Shown: piece by piece, positions 36,770 through 48,111 of the stretch
Layout: every line of letters starts with the position of its first letter
Numbering within the stretch: position 1 is the first letter of the stretch
Assembly: GCA_933228675.1 (NCBI GenBank)
Contig: OW121744.1
Location: 100,721,122 to 100,785,121 of the forward strand
Reading direction: 5' to 3'
From: Stomorhina lunata
Taxonomy: Eukaryota > Arthropoda > Insecta > Diptera > Rhiniidae
DNA length: 64,000 nt
The notes under the pieces: generated by a model
Seen by the model: only the letters and a program-made list of their open reading frames with translations
The model's database searches: none
Told to the model about the DNA's origin: nothing
Made by a program: the position numbers and the translations under genes

Positions 36770-38936
36770 TACAGGAAATTTTTCAAAATTTTTGTATTTT
36801 TATAGAAAATTTTTCAACAATTTTTCGATTTTTTTAAGAAATTTTTCAAAATTTTTCTATTTTTCTAGAAAATTTTTTTTTTTAAATTCTTATTTTTATA
36901 GGAAATTTTTCAAAAATTTCTTAATTTTATAGGAAATTTAAAAAAAAATTTCTAATTTTTATAGGATATTTTTAAAAAATTTCTTATTTTTATAGAAATT
37001 TTTCCAAATTTTCTTATTTTTATAGAAATTTTTTCAAAAATTTCTTATTTTTATAGGAAACTTTTCAAAAATTTCTTATTTTTATAGAAATTTTTTCAAA
37101 AATATCTTATTTTGATAGGATATTTTTCAAAAATATCTTATTTTGATAGGAAATTTATATAAAATTCTTAAAATTTCTTATGTTTATAGAAAACTGTTCA
37201 AAAAAATCTTATTTTTATAGGAAAATATTCAAAAATTTCTTATTTTAAAAGGAAATTTTTCAAACATTTCTTATTTTTATAGGAAATTTTTCGAAAATTT
37301 CTTATTTTTGTACGAAATTTTTAAAAATTTCTTATTTTTATAGAAAATTTTTCAAAAATTTCTTATTTTTATAAAAAATTTTTCAAAAATTTCTTATTTT
37401 TATAGGAAATTAAATTTTTTTTTGTAGGAAATTTTTCAAAAATTTCTTATTTTTGTAGGAAATTTTTCAAAACTTTCTTATTTTTATAGGAAATTTTTCA
37501 AAACTTTCTTATTTTTATGGAAAATTTTTTAAAAATTTCTTATTTTTATAGGAAATTTTTCAAAAAAAATTCCTATTTTTATAGGACTTTTTTCAAAATT
37601 TTTTCATTTTTATAGGAAATTTTTCAAAAATTTCATATTTTTATAGGAAATTTTTCAAAAATGTCTTATTTTTTTGAAAAATTTCAAAAATTTCTTATTT
37701 TTAAAGGAAATTTTTCAAAAATTGTTTATTTTTATAGGAAATTTTTAAAAAATTTCTTAGTTTTATTGAATTTTTTTCAAAAATTTCTTAGTTTTATTGA
37801 AAATTTTTCAAAAGTTTCTTATTTGTATAGAAAATTTTTAAGAAAATTCTTATTTTTATAGGAAATTTTTCAAAAATTTCTTATTTTTATAGGAAATTTT
37901 TCAAAAATTTGTCAATTTTATAGAAAATTTTTCAAAAATTTCTTATTTTTATAGAAAGTTTTTCAAAAATTTTTTAAGAAAATTCTTATTTCTACAGGAA
38001 ATTTTTCAAAATTTCTTATTATTATAGGAAATTTTTCAAAAATTTGTTAATTTTATAGAAAATTTTTTAAAACTTTCTATTTTTTATAGAATGTTTTTCA
38101 AAAATTTCTTAATTTTTATGGGAAATTTTTCAAAAATTTCTAGGAAGTTTTTAAAAAATATCTAATTTTTTATAGGAAATTTTTCAAAAATTTATACTTT
38201 TTGTATTCATTTCTTATTTTTTATAGGAAATTTTTTCAAAAATTTCCTATTTTCATATGAAATTTTTCAAAAATTTCTTATTTTTATATGAAATTTATCA
38301 AAAATTTCCTATTTTTGTAGGAAATTTTTCAAAAATTTCTTATTTTTATAGGAAATTTTTCAAAAATTTCTAATTTTTATAGGAAATTTTTCAAAAATTT
38401 CTTATTTTTATAGAAAATTTTTCAAAAATTTCTAATTTTTATGGGAAATTTTTCAAAAATTTCTTATTTTTATAGGAAATTTTTCAAAAAATTTCTTATT
38501 TTTATAGGAAATTTTTCAAAAATTTATTATTTTTATAGGAAATTTTTCAAAAATTTATTATTTTTATAGAAAGTGTTTCAAAAGTTTTATATTTTTATAG
38601 GAATTTTTTAAAAAATTTCTTATTTTATAGGAAATTTTTACAAAAATTTATTATTTTTATAGGAAATTTTTCAAAGATTTCTCTTTTTTTATTGGAAATT
38701 TGTTAAAATTTTCCTGGTTTTTTAGAAAATTTTGAATTTTTTTTTATTTTTATAGGAAATTTTGAAAATTTTTTATTTTTAACGGAAATTTTTCGAAAAG
38801 TTTCTTATTTGCATGAAAATTTTTCAAAAATTTTTTTAGTTTTATAGGATTTTTCAAAAATTTCTTGTTTTAATAGGAAATTTTTAATTTTTGAAAAATT
38901 ATTTTTATAGAAAATTTTTTCAACTTTTCTAGAGAT
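36770..38936 (-). repeat. Satellite family A, array A6 (- orientation, diverged)
   Basis: About 70 units in the A4 orientation, mostly the CTTATTTTTATAGG variant and with many indels and substitutions throughout. No long homogeneous core. It forms an inverted pair with A5. Confidence 0.95.
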
Positions 38937-40672
38937 TATTCCAAAAAAGACTTCTATAGAAATGTCATTTTATATGGAGAAGTTTTTTTCCCATAGTGTA
39001 ATTATAACAAGTGACTGCAACTCGTCAGCTGTTTTTCAAATTTTGTTCTAGTTCAAAATTTGTTTAAGTTTTCTAATGTCAAATTATTGTTGTTATTCTG
39101 AATTGTCGAATTGTTGTTTTAAATTTTGGCATTAAAAAACTTATTATCCAACAACAAAATCTATGTTGTTTTTGGCTTGTTGTATTTGTTGTAGCCATGC
39201 GTTAACCTGTATATATGAGCCTTGTTTTTTTCCTAAGTCTTTTGTTTTTATTTATTTAAATTATGTTTATACTAAAAAAATGTTAGTTTCATTCAACCCA
39301 CAACTTTTCTGTAGAAAATTCATACTTTCTATAACTTTTATATCAAAATTTATTGTGCTTTGTAAGAGCCACCTGTTATTTTTGCTAAAGGTATCTAATA
39401 ATTTAAGTTTTTTGCTGATTAACTGCCTTTAATATGAACATCATAGATAAGTATTATTAAGCAGTTTTTAGTCAATAGTTTTAAATATGTTTTGTCAATT
39501 CATTTGACTGCTCATTTAGATGACTTTGCTTTTGTTGGAAGTCGATTTAACTTTCAAAACTTTCTTTATTTTATTTTATTTTTGTTTCAACTTAAGACAT
39601 GTCAACGCTAATCAATTCTTTTTATCCATTAACTAATAAACATTTATTAAATAATTATTATGAGAAAGATAAAAGACATACGTTTTTTTTTAATATGCAT
39701 TACACGTTCATATTAAAATGTGACACATGAGTTTGAGAATTTCTGAAAATTTTATAATTAATAATTTTATATATAAGCATTAAATTTGAAGTTAAAAGCC
39801 ACATCATTAACGGGTTTTTTTTTCGAAATTTATTTTGTTTGATTTTTTTCATTTTTTAGAATTTGAACATGAGAAAAAATATGAATTTTAAGGCCTTAAC
39901 GGATAATCGGCTAATTTATTGTTCAAATAGTAAATATTATTTTAGTCATTAGTTCCTCGTATTTAGAACTTTAGTGTGATTGCATATTTTTAATATTCAT
40001 TTATTTTCTTAAAGATTATGTTTTAGTCATTGAGACATTAAACATCGTTTGAGCCCTCTTCTTCAAAAGGCTAACATTTTGTTTCGGTATGTGTGTGTGG
40101 TCTTTTTAGGTTCTTGAAATCGCTTAATTTTTATTTAAATTCTTTATACTGAACTCAAAAATTCCTTACATAATATTTTCCATTTTTTCCTTTCGATAAT
40201 TAAATTTGTGGTAACTCCCCGTTTGTCTGGGGCCCTGTATATACATATAGAAATATTTTGTTATATATTATTTTGGTTATAGTGATTTCTTGAGGTTTTT
40301 TGTACATATTTAACTTTGTTATAATAAAGTAATTAATTAAGTTAAAAAGTTTAACAAAAAAATTCCATATGAAAAAATTGTAGCAATCACAAGCTTTTGC
40401 AGCTGAAACTTCTGTGTGTGGCAACGAATGGCCTATAAAATATAAGAAACGATTAATAATAATTTTAGCAATTTAAAGTTCAGCAGTTTTTTAAACTCGT
40501 GCCAAAAAACTTAAACAATAAATCAGCAGGAACGAGAAAATATAAAAAATAAAGAAAATAGAAAAAGAAAGTACAAAATGTTAATAATTTAACAAAAAAA
40601 AATGTTAAATTTTTACTTTCCTCAATCAATATCAATGTTTATACCATAACATTTCAAAAGAAACATAAGCGA
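38937..40672. other. AT-rich spacer between A6 and the first B array
   Basis: ORFs of 74-89 codons here (39163-39432 plus, 40424-40200 minus) have no recognisable domain. It contains one copy of the dispersed motif (39232). No gene supported. Confidence 0.4.
39232..39249 (+). repeat. Dispersed motif CYTAAGTCTTTTGTTT, copy 1
   Basis: Exact CCTAAGTCTTTTGTTTTT, preceded by a T-rich run. Confidence 0.7.
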
Positions 40673-41344
40673 TATCATGACTTTCTATAGAAAAGTTGGC
40701 GATAGTAAGAGTTTTCTATATAAAAGAGTTTTCTATAGAAAAGTTGGCGATATTAAGAGTTTTCTATAGAAAATTTGGTGATATTATGAGTTTTCTATAG
40801 AAAAGTTGGCGATAGTAAGAGTTTTCTATAGAAAAGTTGGCGATAGTAAGAGTTTTCTATAGAAAAGTTGGCGATAGTAAGAGTTTTCTATAGAAAAGTT
40901 GGCGATATTAAGAGTTTTTTATAGAAAAGTTTGCGATAGTAAGAGTTTTCTATAGAAGAGTTTTCTATAGAAAAGTTGGCGATAGTAAGACTTTTCTATA
41001 GAAAATTTGGTGATAGTAAGAGTTTTCCATAGAAAAGTTGGCGATAGTAAGAGTTTTCTATAGAAAAGTTGGCGATAGTAAGAGTTTTCTATAGAAAAGT
41101 TGGCGATAGTAAGAGTTTTCTATAGAAAAGTTGGCGATAGTTAGAGTTTTCTATAGAAAAGTTGGCGATAGTAAGAGTTTTTTATAGAAAAGTTGGCGAT
41201 AGTAAGAGTTTTCTATAGAAAAGTTGGCGATAGTAAGAGTTTTCTATAAAAAAGTTGGCGATAGTAAGAGTTTTCTATAGAAAAGTTGGCGATAGTTAGA
41301 GTTTTCTATAGAAAAGTTGGCGATAGTAGGAGTTTTATATAGAA
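40673..41344 (+). repeat. Satellite family B, array B-a (31-bp unit, GTTGGCGATAG linker)
   Basis: About 21 units of GTTTTCTATAGAAAAGT plus TGGCGATAGTAAGA. The TATAG-centred palindrome is one base short of perfect here, and the linker differs from other B arrays (GGC...TAAG instead of ATC...GATG) while keeping GATAG as found in array B-e. It runs without spacer into family A array A7 at about 41344. Confidence 0.95.
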
Positions 41345-42888
41345 AAGGAAATTTATTTATAGGAAATTTTTCAAAAATTTCTTATTTTTATAGGAAATTT
41401 TTCAAAAAATTTCTTATTTTTATAGGAAATTTTTTAAAATTTCTTATTTTTATAGGAAATTTTTTAAAATTTCTTATTTTTATAGGAAATTTTTTAAAAA
41501 TTTCTTATTTTTATAGGAAATTTTTTAAAAATTTATCATTTCTATAGGAAATTTTTATAGGAATTTTTCAAAAAATTTCTTATTTTTATAGGAAATTTTT
41601 AAGAAATTTTTTATTGTTATAGAAAAGTTTTCAAAAATTTTCTTATTTTTATAGGAAATTTTTCAAAAATTTCTTATTTTTATAAAAAATATTCAAAAAT
41701 TTCTTATTTTTATTGCAATTTTTTCAAAAATTTCCTATTTTGATAGGAAATTTTTCAACAATTTCTTATTTTGATAGGAAATTTTTCAAAAATTTCTTAT
41801 TTTTATAGGAAATTTTTCAACAATTTCTTATTTTTATAGGAAATTAAAAAAAAATTTATTTCAATAGGAAATTTTTCAAAGATTTCTTATTTTTATAGGA
41901 AATTTTTCAAAAATTTCTTATTTTTATAGGAAATTTTTCAAAAATTTCTTATTTTTATAGAAAATTTTTCAAAAATTTCTTATTTTTATAGGAAATTTTT
42001 CATAAATTACTTATTTTTATAGGAAATTTTTCAAATATTTCTTATTTTTATAGGAAATTTTTAAAAATTTCTTATTTTTTTAGGAAATTTTTTTTAAATT
42101 TCTTATTTTTTTTTTATATTAATAGGAATTTTTTTTTAATTTTTTATTTTTATAGGAAATTTTTCAAGAATTTCTTATTTTTATTGGAAATTTTTCAAAA
42201 ATGTCTTATTTTTATAGGAAATTTTTCAAAAATTTCCTATTTTTATAAGAAATTTTTCAAAAATTTCTTATTTTTATAGGAATTTTTCAAAAATTTCTTA
42301 TTTTTATAGGAAATTTTTCAAAAATTTCTTATTTTTATAGAAAATTTTTCAAAAATTTCTTATTTTGATAGGAAATTTTTCAAAAAAATCGTATTTTTAT
42401 AGGAAATTTTTCAAAAATTTCTTATTTTTATAGGAAATTTTATTTTTATAGGAAATTTTTCAAAAATTTCTTATTTTTATAGGAAATTTTTCAAAAATTT
42501 CTTATTTTTATAGGAAATTTTTCAAAAATTTCTTATTTTTATAGGAAATTTTCCAAAAATTTCTTATTTTTATAGGAAATTTTTCAAAAATTTTTTATTT
42601 TTATAGGAAATTTTATTTTTATAAGAAATTTTTTAAAAATTTCTTATTTTTATAAGAAATTTTTCAAGAATTTCTTATTTTTATAGGAATTTTTTTTTTA
42701 ATTTCTTATTTTTATAGGAAATTTTTTTTTTTTAATTTTTATTTTTATAGGAAATTTTTTTAAAATTTCTTATTTTTATAATAAGTTTTTTAAAAATTTC
42801 TTATTTTTATAGGAAATTTTTTAAAAATTTTTTATTTTTATAGGAAATTTTTCAAAATTTTCTTATTTTTAAAGGAAATTTATAAGTA
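41345..42888 (-). repeat. Satellite family A, array A7 (- orientation), inside a B array
   Basis: About 50 units of the CTTATTTTTATAGGAAATT variant, with some A-rich deletions. Left junction: GTTTTATATAGAAAAGG fuses to AAATTTATTTATAGG. Right junction: AAAGGAAATTTATAAGTAGG leads into B-type sequence. Family B material on both sides means A7 expanded inside, or was inserted into, array B-a. Confidence 0.95.
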
Positions 42889-42945
42889 GGACTTCTCTAT
42901 TGAAAAGTTGGCGTAAGTAAGGCTAAAGATATTCTATAGAAAATC
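42889..42945 (+). repeat. Remnant of array B-a to the right of A7
   Basis: CTTCTCTATTGAAAAGTTGG, CGTAAGTAAGGC and ATTCTATAGAAAATC: two decayed units carrying the same GTTGGCG linker as the array left of A7. Confidence 0.75.
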
Positions 42946-43033
42946 TTTACCTTACTTATCTTTACTCTTTTGTTTACTTTTTATTTTTATTTCTGTTTTA
43001 TTATTTTTTTCTTAATTAAGATCAGGTTTTGTT

Positions 43034-43050
43034 CCTAAGTCTTTTGTTTT
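43034..43050 (+). repeat. Dispersed motif CYTAAGTCTTTTGTTT, copy 2
   Basis: CCTAAGTCTTTTGTTTT preceded by CAGGTTTTGTT. Confidence 0.7.
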
Positions 43051-43091
43051 GTTTATTAAAACGATTGTTTTGCCACAAATAAGGTTTTTGT

Positions 43092-43107
43092 CTTAAGTCT
43101 TTTGTTT
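43092..43107 (+). repeat. Dispersed motif CYTAAGTCTTTTGTTT, copy 3
   Basis: CTTAAGTCTTTTGTTT preceded by AAGGTTTTTGT, 58 bp from copy 2 and in the same orientation. Confidence 0.7.
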
Positions 43108-44883
43108 CTTAGCTTAAATTTCAACAATTTACATGTGTTTATTTAATGAAGAAATTTCTTTTGGAGCTTAAATTAAATTAAAATGTTTGCGATTTTTTTT
43201 TTGTTTTTGTTTTTTTTTTTTTAACATAATGTTAAGTTGTTGGATTGTAGTTAATGTTTACTCAAGCTAAAGCTGCATGTAGCAATTGTTTTAATACTCA
43301 TGCGTGTAGACTTGAGGCAGACAATTTTTTTTGTGTGTTTATTTAAACAAGATTTTCTTTGAATTTGAAAATTAAGTACTAACAAACTCTTTACTTAACA
43401 ACATTATTTGCTCTATAGTTCCTTAACATTTGTATAATTTTTTTTTTGTTTGCTATTTTCTTGTCTAAATGTAAACTTATGTTAAAGCATTAGTTAGTTT
43501 TTGAACGAAAGTTAAACTAACTGAAAGTATACAGACTCTAGAGAAATAAAAAGGAGTTTATTAAACGCTTTCATTTGTTTTCGCATTTTGAAAAATATAA
43601 AAAAAACAAACAAAAACTCAAACAGTGATTGCCGTTTACCTTTAGAGTGTGTAGCTAGACAAATGTTATTTTATTTTTCGTTTTTTTTTTTTAAAGAAAT
43701 GAAAAGTAGTTTTTCTTTTTCAAGTGGCTTTTTCACGCAATCCCCAAACCGAAAAAAAACACCTCTCAACTGTTAATACAAAACCGTTAGCAAGTTAACA
43801 CAAAACTTTTAACTGAAAACTAACTTTGTAAGTGAATATCTTGGAAAAATCTTGGTTAATATCGAAAAAAAAATATCGTAAGCAAAAAATGTGTGTTTGT
43901 AAACACATTTAATACCTGGCCTAACCAAACGACTTAAGCTATTCGGCCAGCTTCTTTTTCTATTTTTCAGTTTAAATCACAAGTGGAAATTTTGTGCAAA
44001 TTTATGAAAATGGAAAGTTGTTGTCGTTTATAGCTTGTTTGTCTAATATAAATTTTTCTTTTATGTTTTAGTTGTGCTATGCGTTTAAAATCTTAGAGGA
44101 TTTTCCAGTTTCGCTTTTTTTTCTTTAAATAAACTGAAAATGTTAAAAAAATCTCATAAATATTGACTGACAGCTTAAGAAAAAATCAAATAAAAAAATT
44201 TCAAATATTTTAAAGAAAAATTTTAAAAGCTTTTAATTAAAAAATCTGTAAAATTTATAAAAAAAAATCTCTAAAATATTAAAAAAAATTACATAACGGT
44301 TTTTTATTACAAATTCAAAATTTATTATAATTTTTTCATATAAATGCTAAAATTTTTTTTAAATTTCATTTATAATTCACTCATGATTATTCAAGTTTTT
44401 ATGAGCTCTTAGCTTGCGCCCCTTTATAAAGTGGCTTTTTCTTAATAAAATGTAAATTTTATGTAAAACTAAAAAAAAAATTACAAAACAAATTGAATTG
44501 ATTCTTTTTTGAAGCTTTCAGTTTTTTTTACAAATTTTTTGCTTAGGTTTTATTAAATAAGTATGCGGAAATCATAAGATATTTTGGTGGTTTGGTGCTG
44601 ACTGTTTTTGGTATGCTTAAGTATTAGCATAATGACCTCAAGTGGTTTCGTTTAAGTTTCAAGTGGAGTAACGATAGAGAGACTAACAAATAAAAGACAA
44701 TCATTTAAAAACAATTTAAGACTTAGGTGTCGAAAATAAGGTACTTAAGCATAACAACAAATTTTTGTCATTAAATCGATATCTTTTTAATAGGAAATCA
44801 CAATTACACCATTTACGGTCACAAGCCCTGATGAAAAAGAATGATGACTTTTGATCAAAAAGTTTTTTTTCTTTTTTACGGCA

Positions 44884-46654
44884 AAGTCATAACAATAATA
44901 ACTTTTCTATGAAAAAGTAATTTTCTATAGAAAAGTCATCACAGCGATAACTTTTTTCTAAAACAATTTGGCATTGTGATGATCTTTTTATAGAAAAGCC
45001 ATCACGATGACAACTTTTCTATAGTAATGTTATCATCACGATGAATTCTCTATAGAAAAGTTATCATTGTGATGACCTTTCGATAGAGAACATATAGAAC
45101 ACATAGAAAAGATGTCATCAAGATGACTTTTCTATAGAAAAGTTATCATTATGATGACTTTTCTATAAAAAAGTTATCATTGTGATGACTTTTCTATAGA
45201 AAAGTTATCATTGTGATGACTTTTCTATAGAAAAGTTATCATTGTGATGACTTTTCTATAGAAAAGTTATCATTGTGATGACTTTTCTATAGAAAAGTTA
45301 TCATTGTGATGACTTCTATAGAGAAGTTATCATTGTGATGACTATTCTATAGAAAAGTTATCATCAAGATGACTTTTCTATAGAAAAGTTATCATTGTGA
45401 TGACTTTTCTATAGAAAAGTTATCATCAAGATGACTTTTCTATAGAAAAGTTATCATTGTGATGACTTATTACTGTGATGACTTTTTTATAGAAAAGTTA
45501 TCATTGTAATGACTTTTCTGTATAAAAGTTATCATTGTGATAACTTTTCTATAGAAAAGTTATCATTATGATGATTTTTGTATAAAGAAGTTATCATTGT
45601 GATGACTTTATCATACAAAAGTTATCATTGTGATGACTTTTCTATAGAAAAGTTATCATCAAGATGACTTTTCTATAGAAAAGTTATCATTGTGATGACT
45701 TTTCTATAGAAAAGTTATCATTGCGATGACTTTTCTATAGAAAAGTTATCATTGTGATGACTTCTATAGAGAAGTTATCATTGTTAGAGAAGTTATCATT
45801 GTGATGACTTTTCTATAGAAAAGTTATCATTGTGATGACTTTTCTATAGAAAAGTTATCATTGTGATGACTTTTCTATAGAAAAGTTATCATTGTGATGA
45901 CTTTTCTATAGAAAAGTTATCATTGTGATGGCTTCTATAGAGAAGTTATCATTGTGATGACTATTCTATAGAAAAGTTATCATCAAGATGACTTTTCTAT
46001 AGAAAAGTTATCATTGTGATGACTTTTCTATAGAAAAGTTATCATCAAGATGACTTTTCTATAGAAAAGTTATCATTGTGATGACTTATTACTGTGATGA
46101 CTTTTTTATAGAAAAGTTATCATTGTAATGACTTTTCTGTATAAAAGTTATCATTGTGATAACTTTTCTATAGAAAAGTTATCATTATGATGATTTTTGT
46201 ATAAAGATGTTATCATTGTGATGACTTTATCATACAAAAGTTATCATTGTGATGACTTTTCTATAGAAAAGTTATCATCAAGATGACTTTTCTATAGAGA
46301 AGATATCATCAAGATGACTTTTCTATAGAAAAGTTATCATTGTGATGACTTTTCTATAGAAAAGTTATCATTGTGGTGACCTTTCTATAGAAAAGTTATC
46401 ATTGTGATGACTTTTCTATAGAAACGTTATCATTGTGATGAATTTTCTATAGAGAAGTTATCATTATGATGACTTTTCTATAGGAAAGTTATCATTATGA
46501 TGACTTTTCTATAGAAAAGTTATTATTTGGATGACTTTTCTATACAAACATTATCATTGCGATGACTTCTCTGTAGAAAAGTTATCGTTGTGAAGATTTT
46601 TCTATAGAAAGGTTATCATTTTGATGAATTGTATATAGATATTATCATTGTGGT
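44884..46654 (+). repeat. Satellite family B, array B-b (loop ATTGT)
   Basis: About 57 units of ACTTTTCTATAGAAAAGT plus TATCATTGTGATG, with a minority of TATCATCAAGATG units. Marker variants GACTTATTACTG (45464 and 46083) and GACTATTCTATAG (45340 and 45959) recur at an exact 619-bp offset, so about 20 units were duplicated as a block. Edges are decayed. Confidence 0.97.
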
Positions 46655-48111
46655 AATAACAGTCTCTAGTTCTATTCAACTTTTTTTTTTAAGTCCGTCC
46701 ATCCACTTAACATTAATTCTGTTCTAATGGTTTTGTCTAAGCCCACAAAGAATTTTCAAAGCTCTGATAATTTTGTAAAGAATTTAATACTAGATTTTAT
46801 TTGAAATATTTTTCGAAATTAATTTTTTATAATAGATAAATATGTTAAGCTAGGGTTGTGCAATATTGTATAGAAACCAGTATTTTTACTTGTTTTTTGT
46901 GTTAAAGCAAATTTGTTATGTCTGTTATTTGGTTGTCGGTCTTGCTGCCCAAACAAAAACTACCGTTGACATATATTTTCAAAAAAAAAAAATTTTTTGT
47001 CAAACAAAAATAAATAAACAGCTTTTATATTTTTAGGTTTTTATCATTTTTAATGTTATAAAAAAAAATCCAAAGATAACTGTTAAAATTTTATCAGCTT
47101 AAGGTTTTTGCTGTAGAGACTTACCTAAATAAAAATTTAGGTTTTGTGTAGAAAAAAAAAACTAATTAAAAAAGATGAAATTGTAATTTATGGCTGGACA
47201 ATAGCAAAAATTTAATTTACAGATTTTTAATGTTATTCATTATCGTGTTGTATAATGTGCAAAATTAAGCAAAGAAAAATATTAGGAAAATAGGGAAAAG
47301 TGTCATCTTGATGACGAAAAGATGATTTTTATTTTCATCCTAAATTTTTGCTAATTATCAACAACAATTATGTCATAATTATCTTTCGCATTAAATTTAA
47401 TTTCACTTTACTTTTTTCAAAAATGCGCTGCTTCTTTTATTTTTTAATTAAGCCAAAAAAATATTTAAGGCCATAAAATTTATGCCAAGAAAACTTTAAA
47501 ATAAGCCATAAAAAGATGAACATAATTAAGTGAAAGTGAACCACACAAATCGCAAATATCCAGTTTGTTAAACATTTTTTTTTTTTTTTTTTTTTAAATA
47601 CATTTAATAAAAATTCACATACTCTTGAGATTAAACGTGTGAGTGTTAACGAGTTACCAAAACAAAAAATTTCACAATATTTCATTTAAAAAGCAATTAA
47701 ATTTTAAACTATATATGAAAAATGCAACTTTAACTAAATAATTCCAAGACAAGTAAAATATAACCTCGTTTTTAATTTTATTTTTTTACAAAACATTATT
47801 TTAAGAAGACAAAAAAAATTGGTTTGCACCAAATTTGGTTTTAGTCGTAATGTAACAAGATACTCCAAGTGGGTTTGTTATTATTGTAGGCTTCAATTAA
47901 TTAATGAGTTTTGTTTTCTTTTAAAAAACTTTGTCATTGACTGATATTTTAATGGTAATATTATTTTAGTGTTTTTTAATAAACTTAATAAGTTGAAATA
48001 CAAAAGTTGTAATTTGAGAAAAACTAACCAAACTCTAGACTTGATGGCGATTGTCTAGAGCTAAGTGATGCAATATATCAAAACCACATAAATCTTCCAA
48101 AGAAAAATAAA
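46655..48111. other. AT-rich spacer between B-b and B-c
   Basis: Homopolymer-rich sequence; an 82-codon minus ORF (47685-47437) includes a poly-Lys run from an A-tract and is spurious. No gene seen. Confidence 0.45.

Larger units (their letters stand above)
42946..44883. other. AT-rich spacer between B-a and B-b
   Basis: No gene recognised. Two copies of the dispersed motif lie near the left end. A 62-codon ORF (43588-43776) has no domain. Confidence 0.4.

Noticed and set aside
37661..41547. ORFs rich in FLIFIGNF/YRKF repeats (37661-37861, 41317-41547)
   Set aside because: These are family A satellite units read in frame; changes between units shift the frame or add stops.
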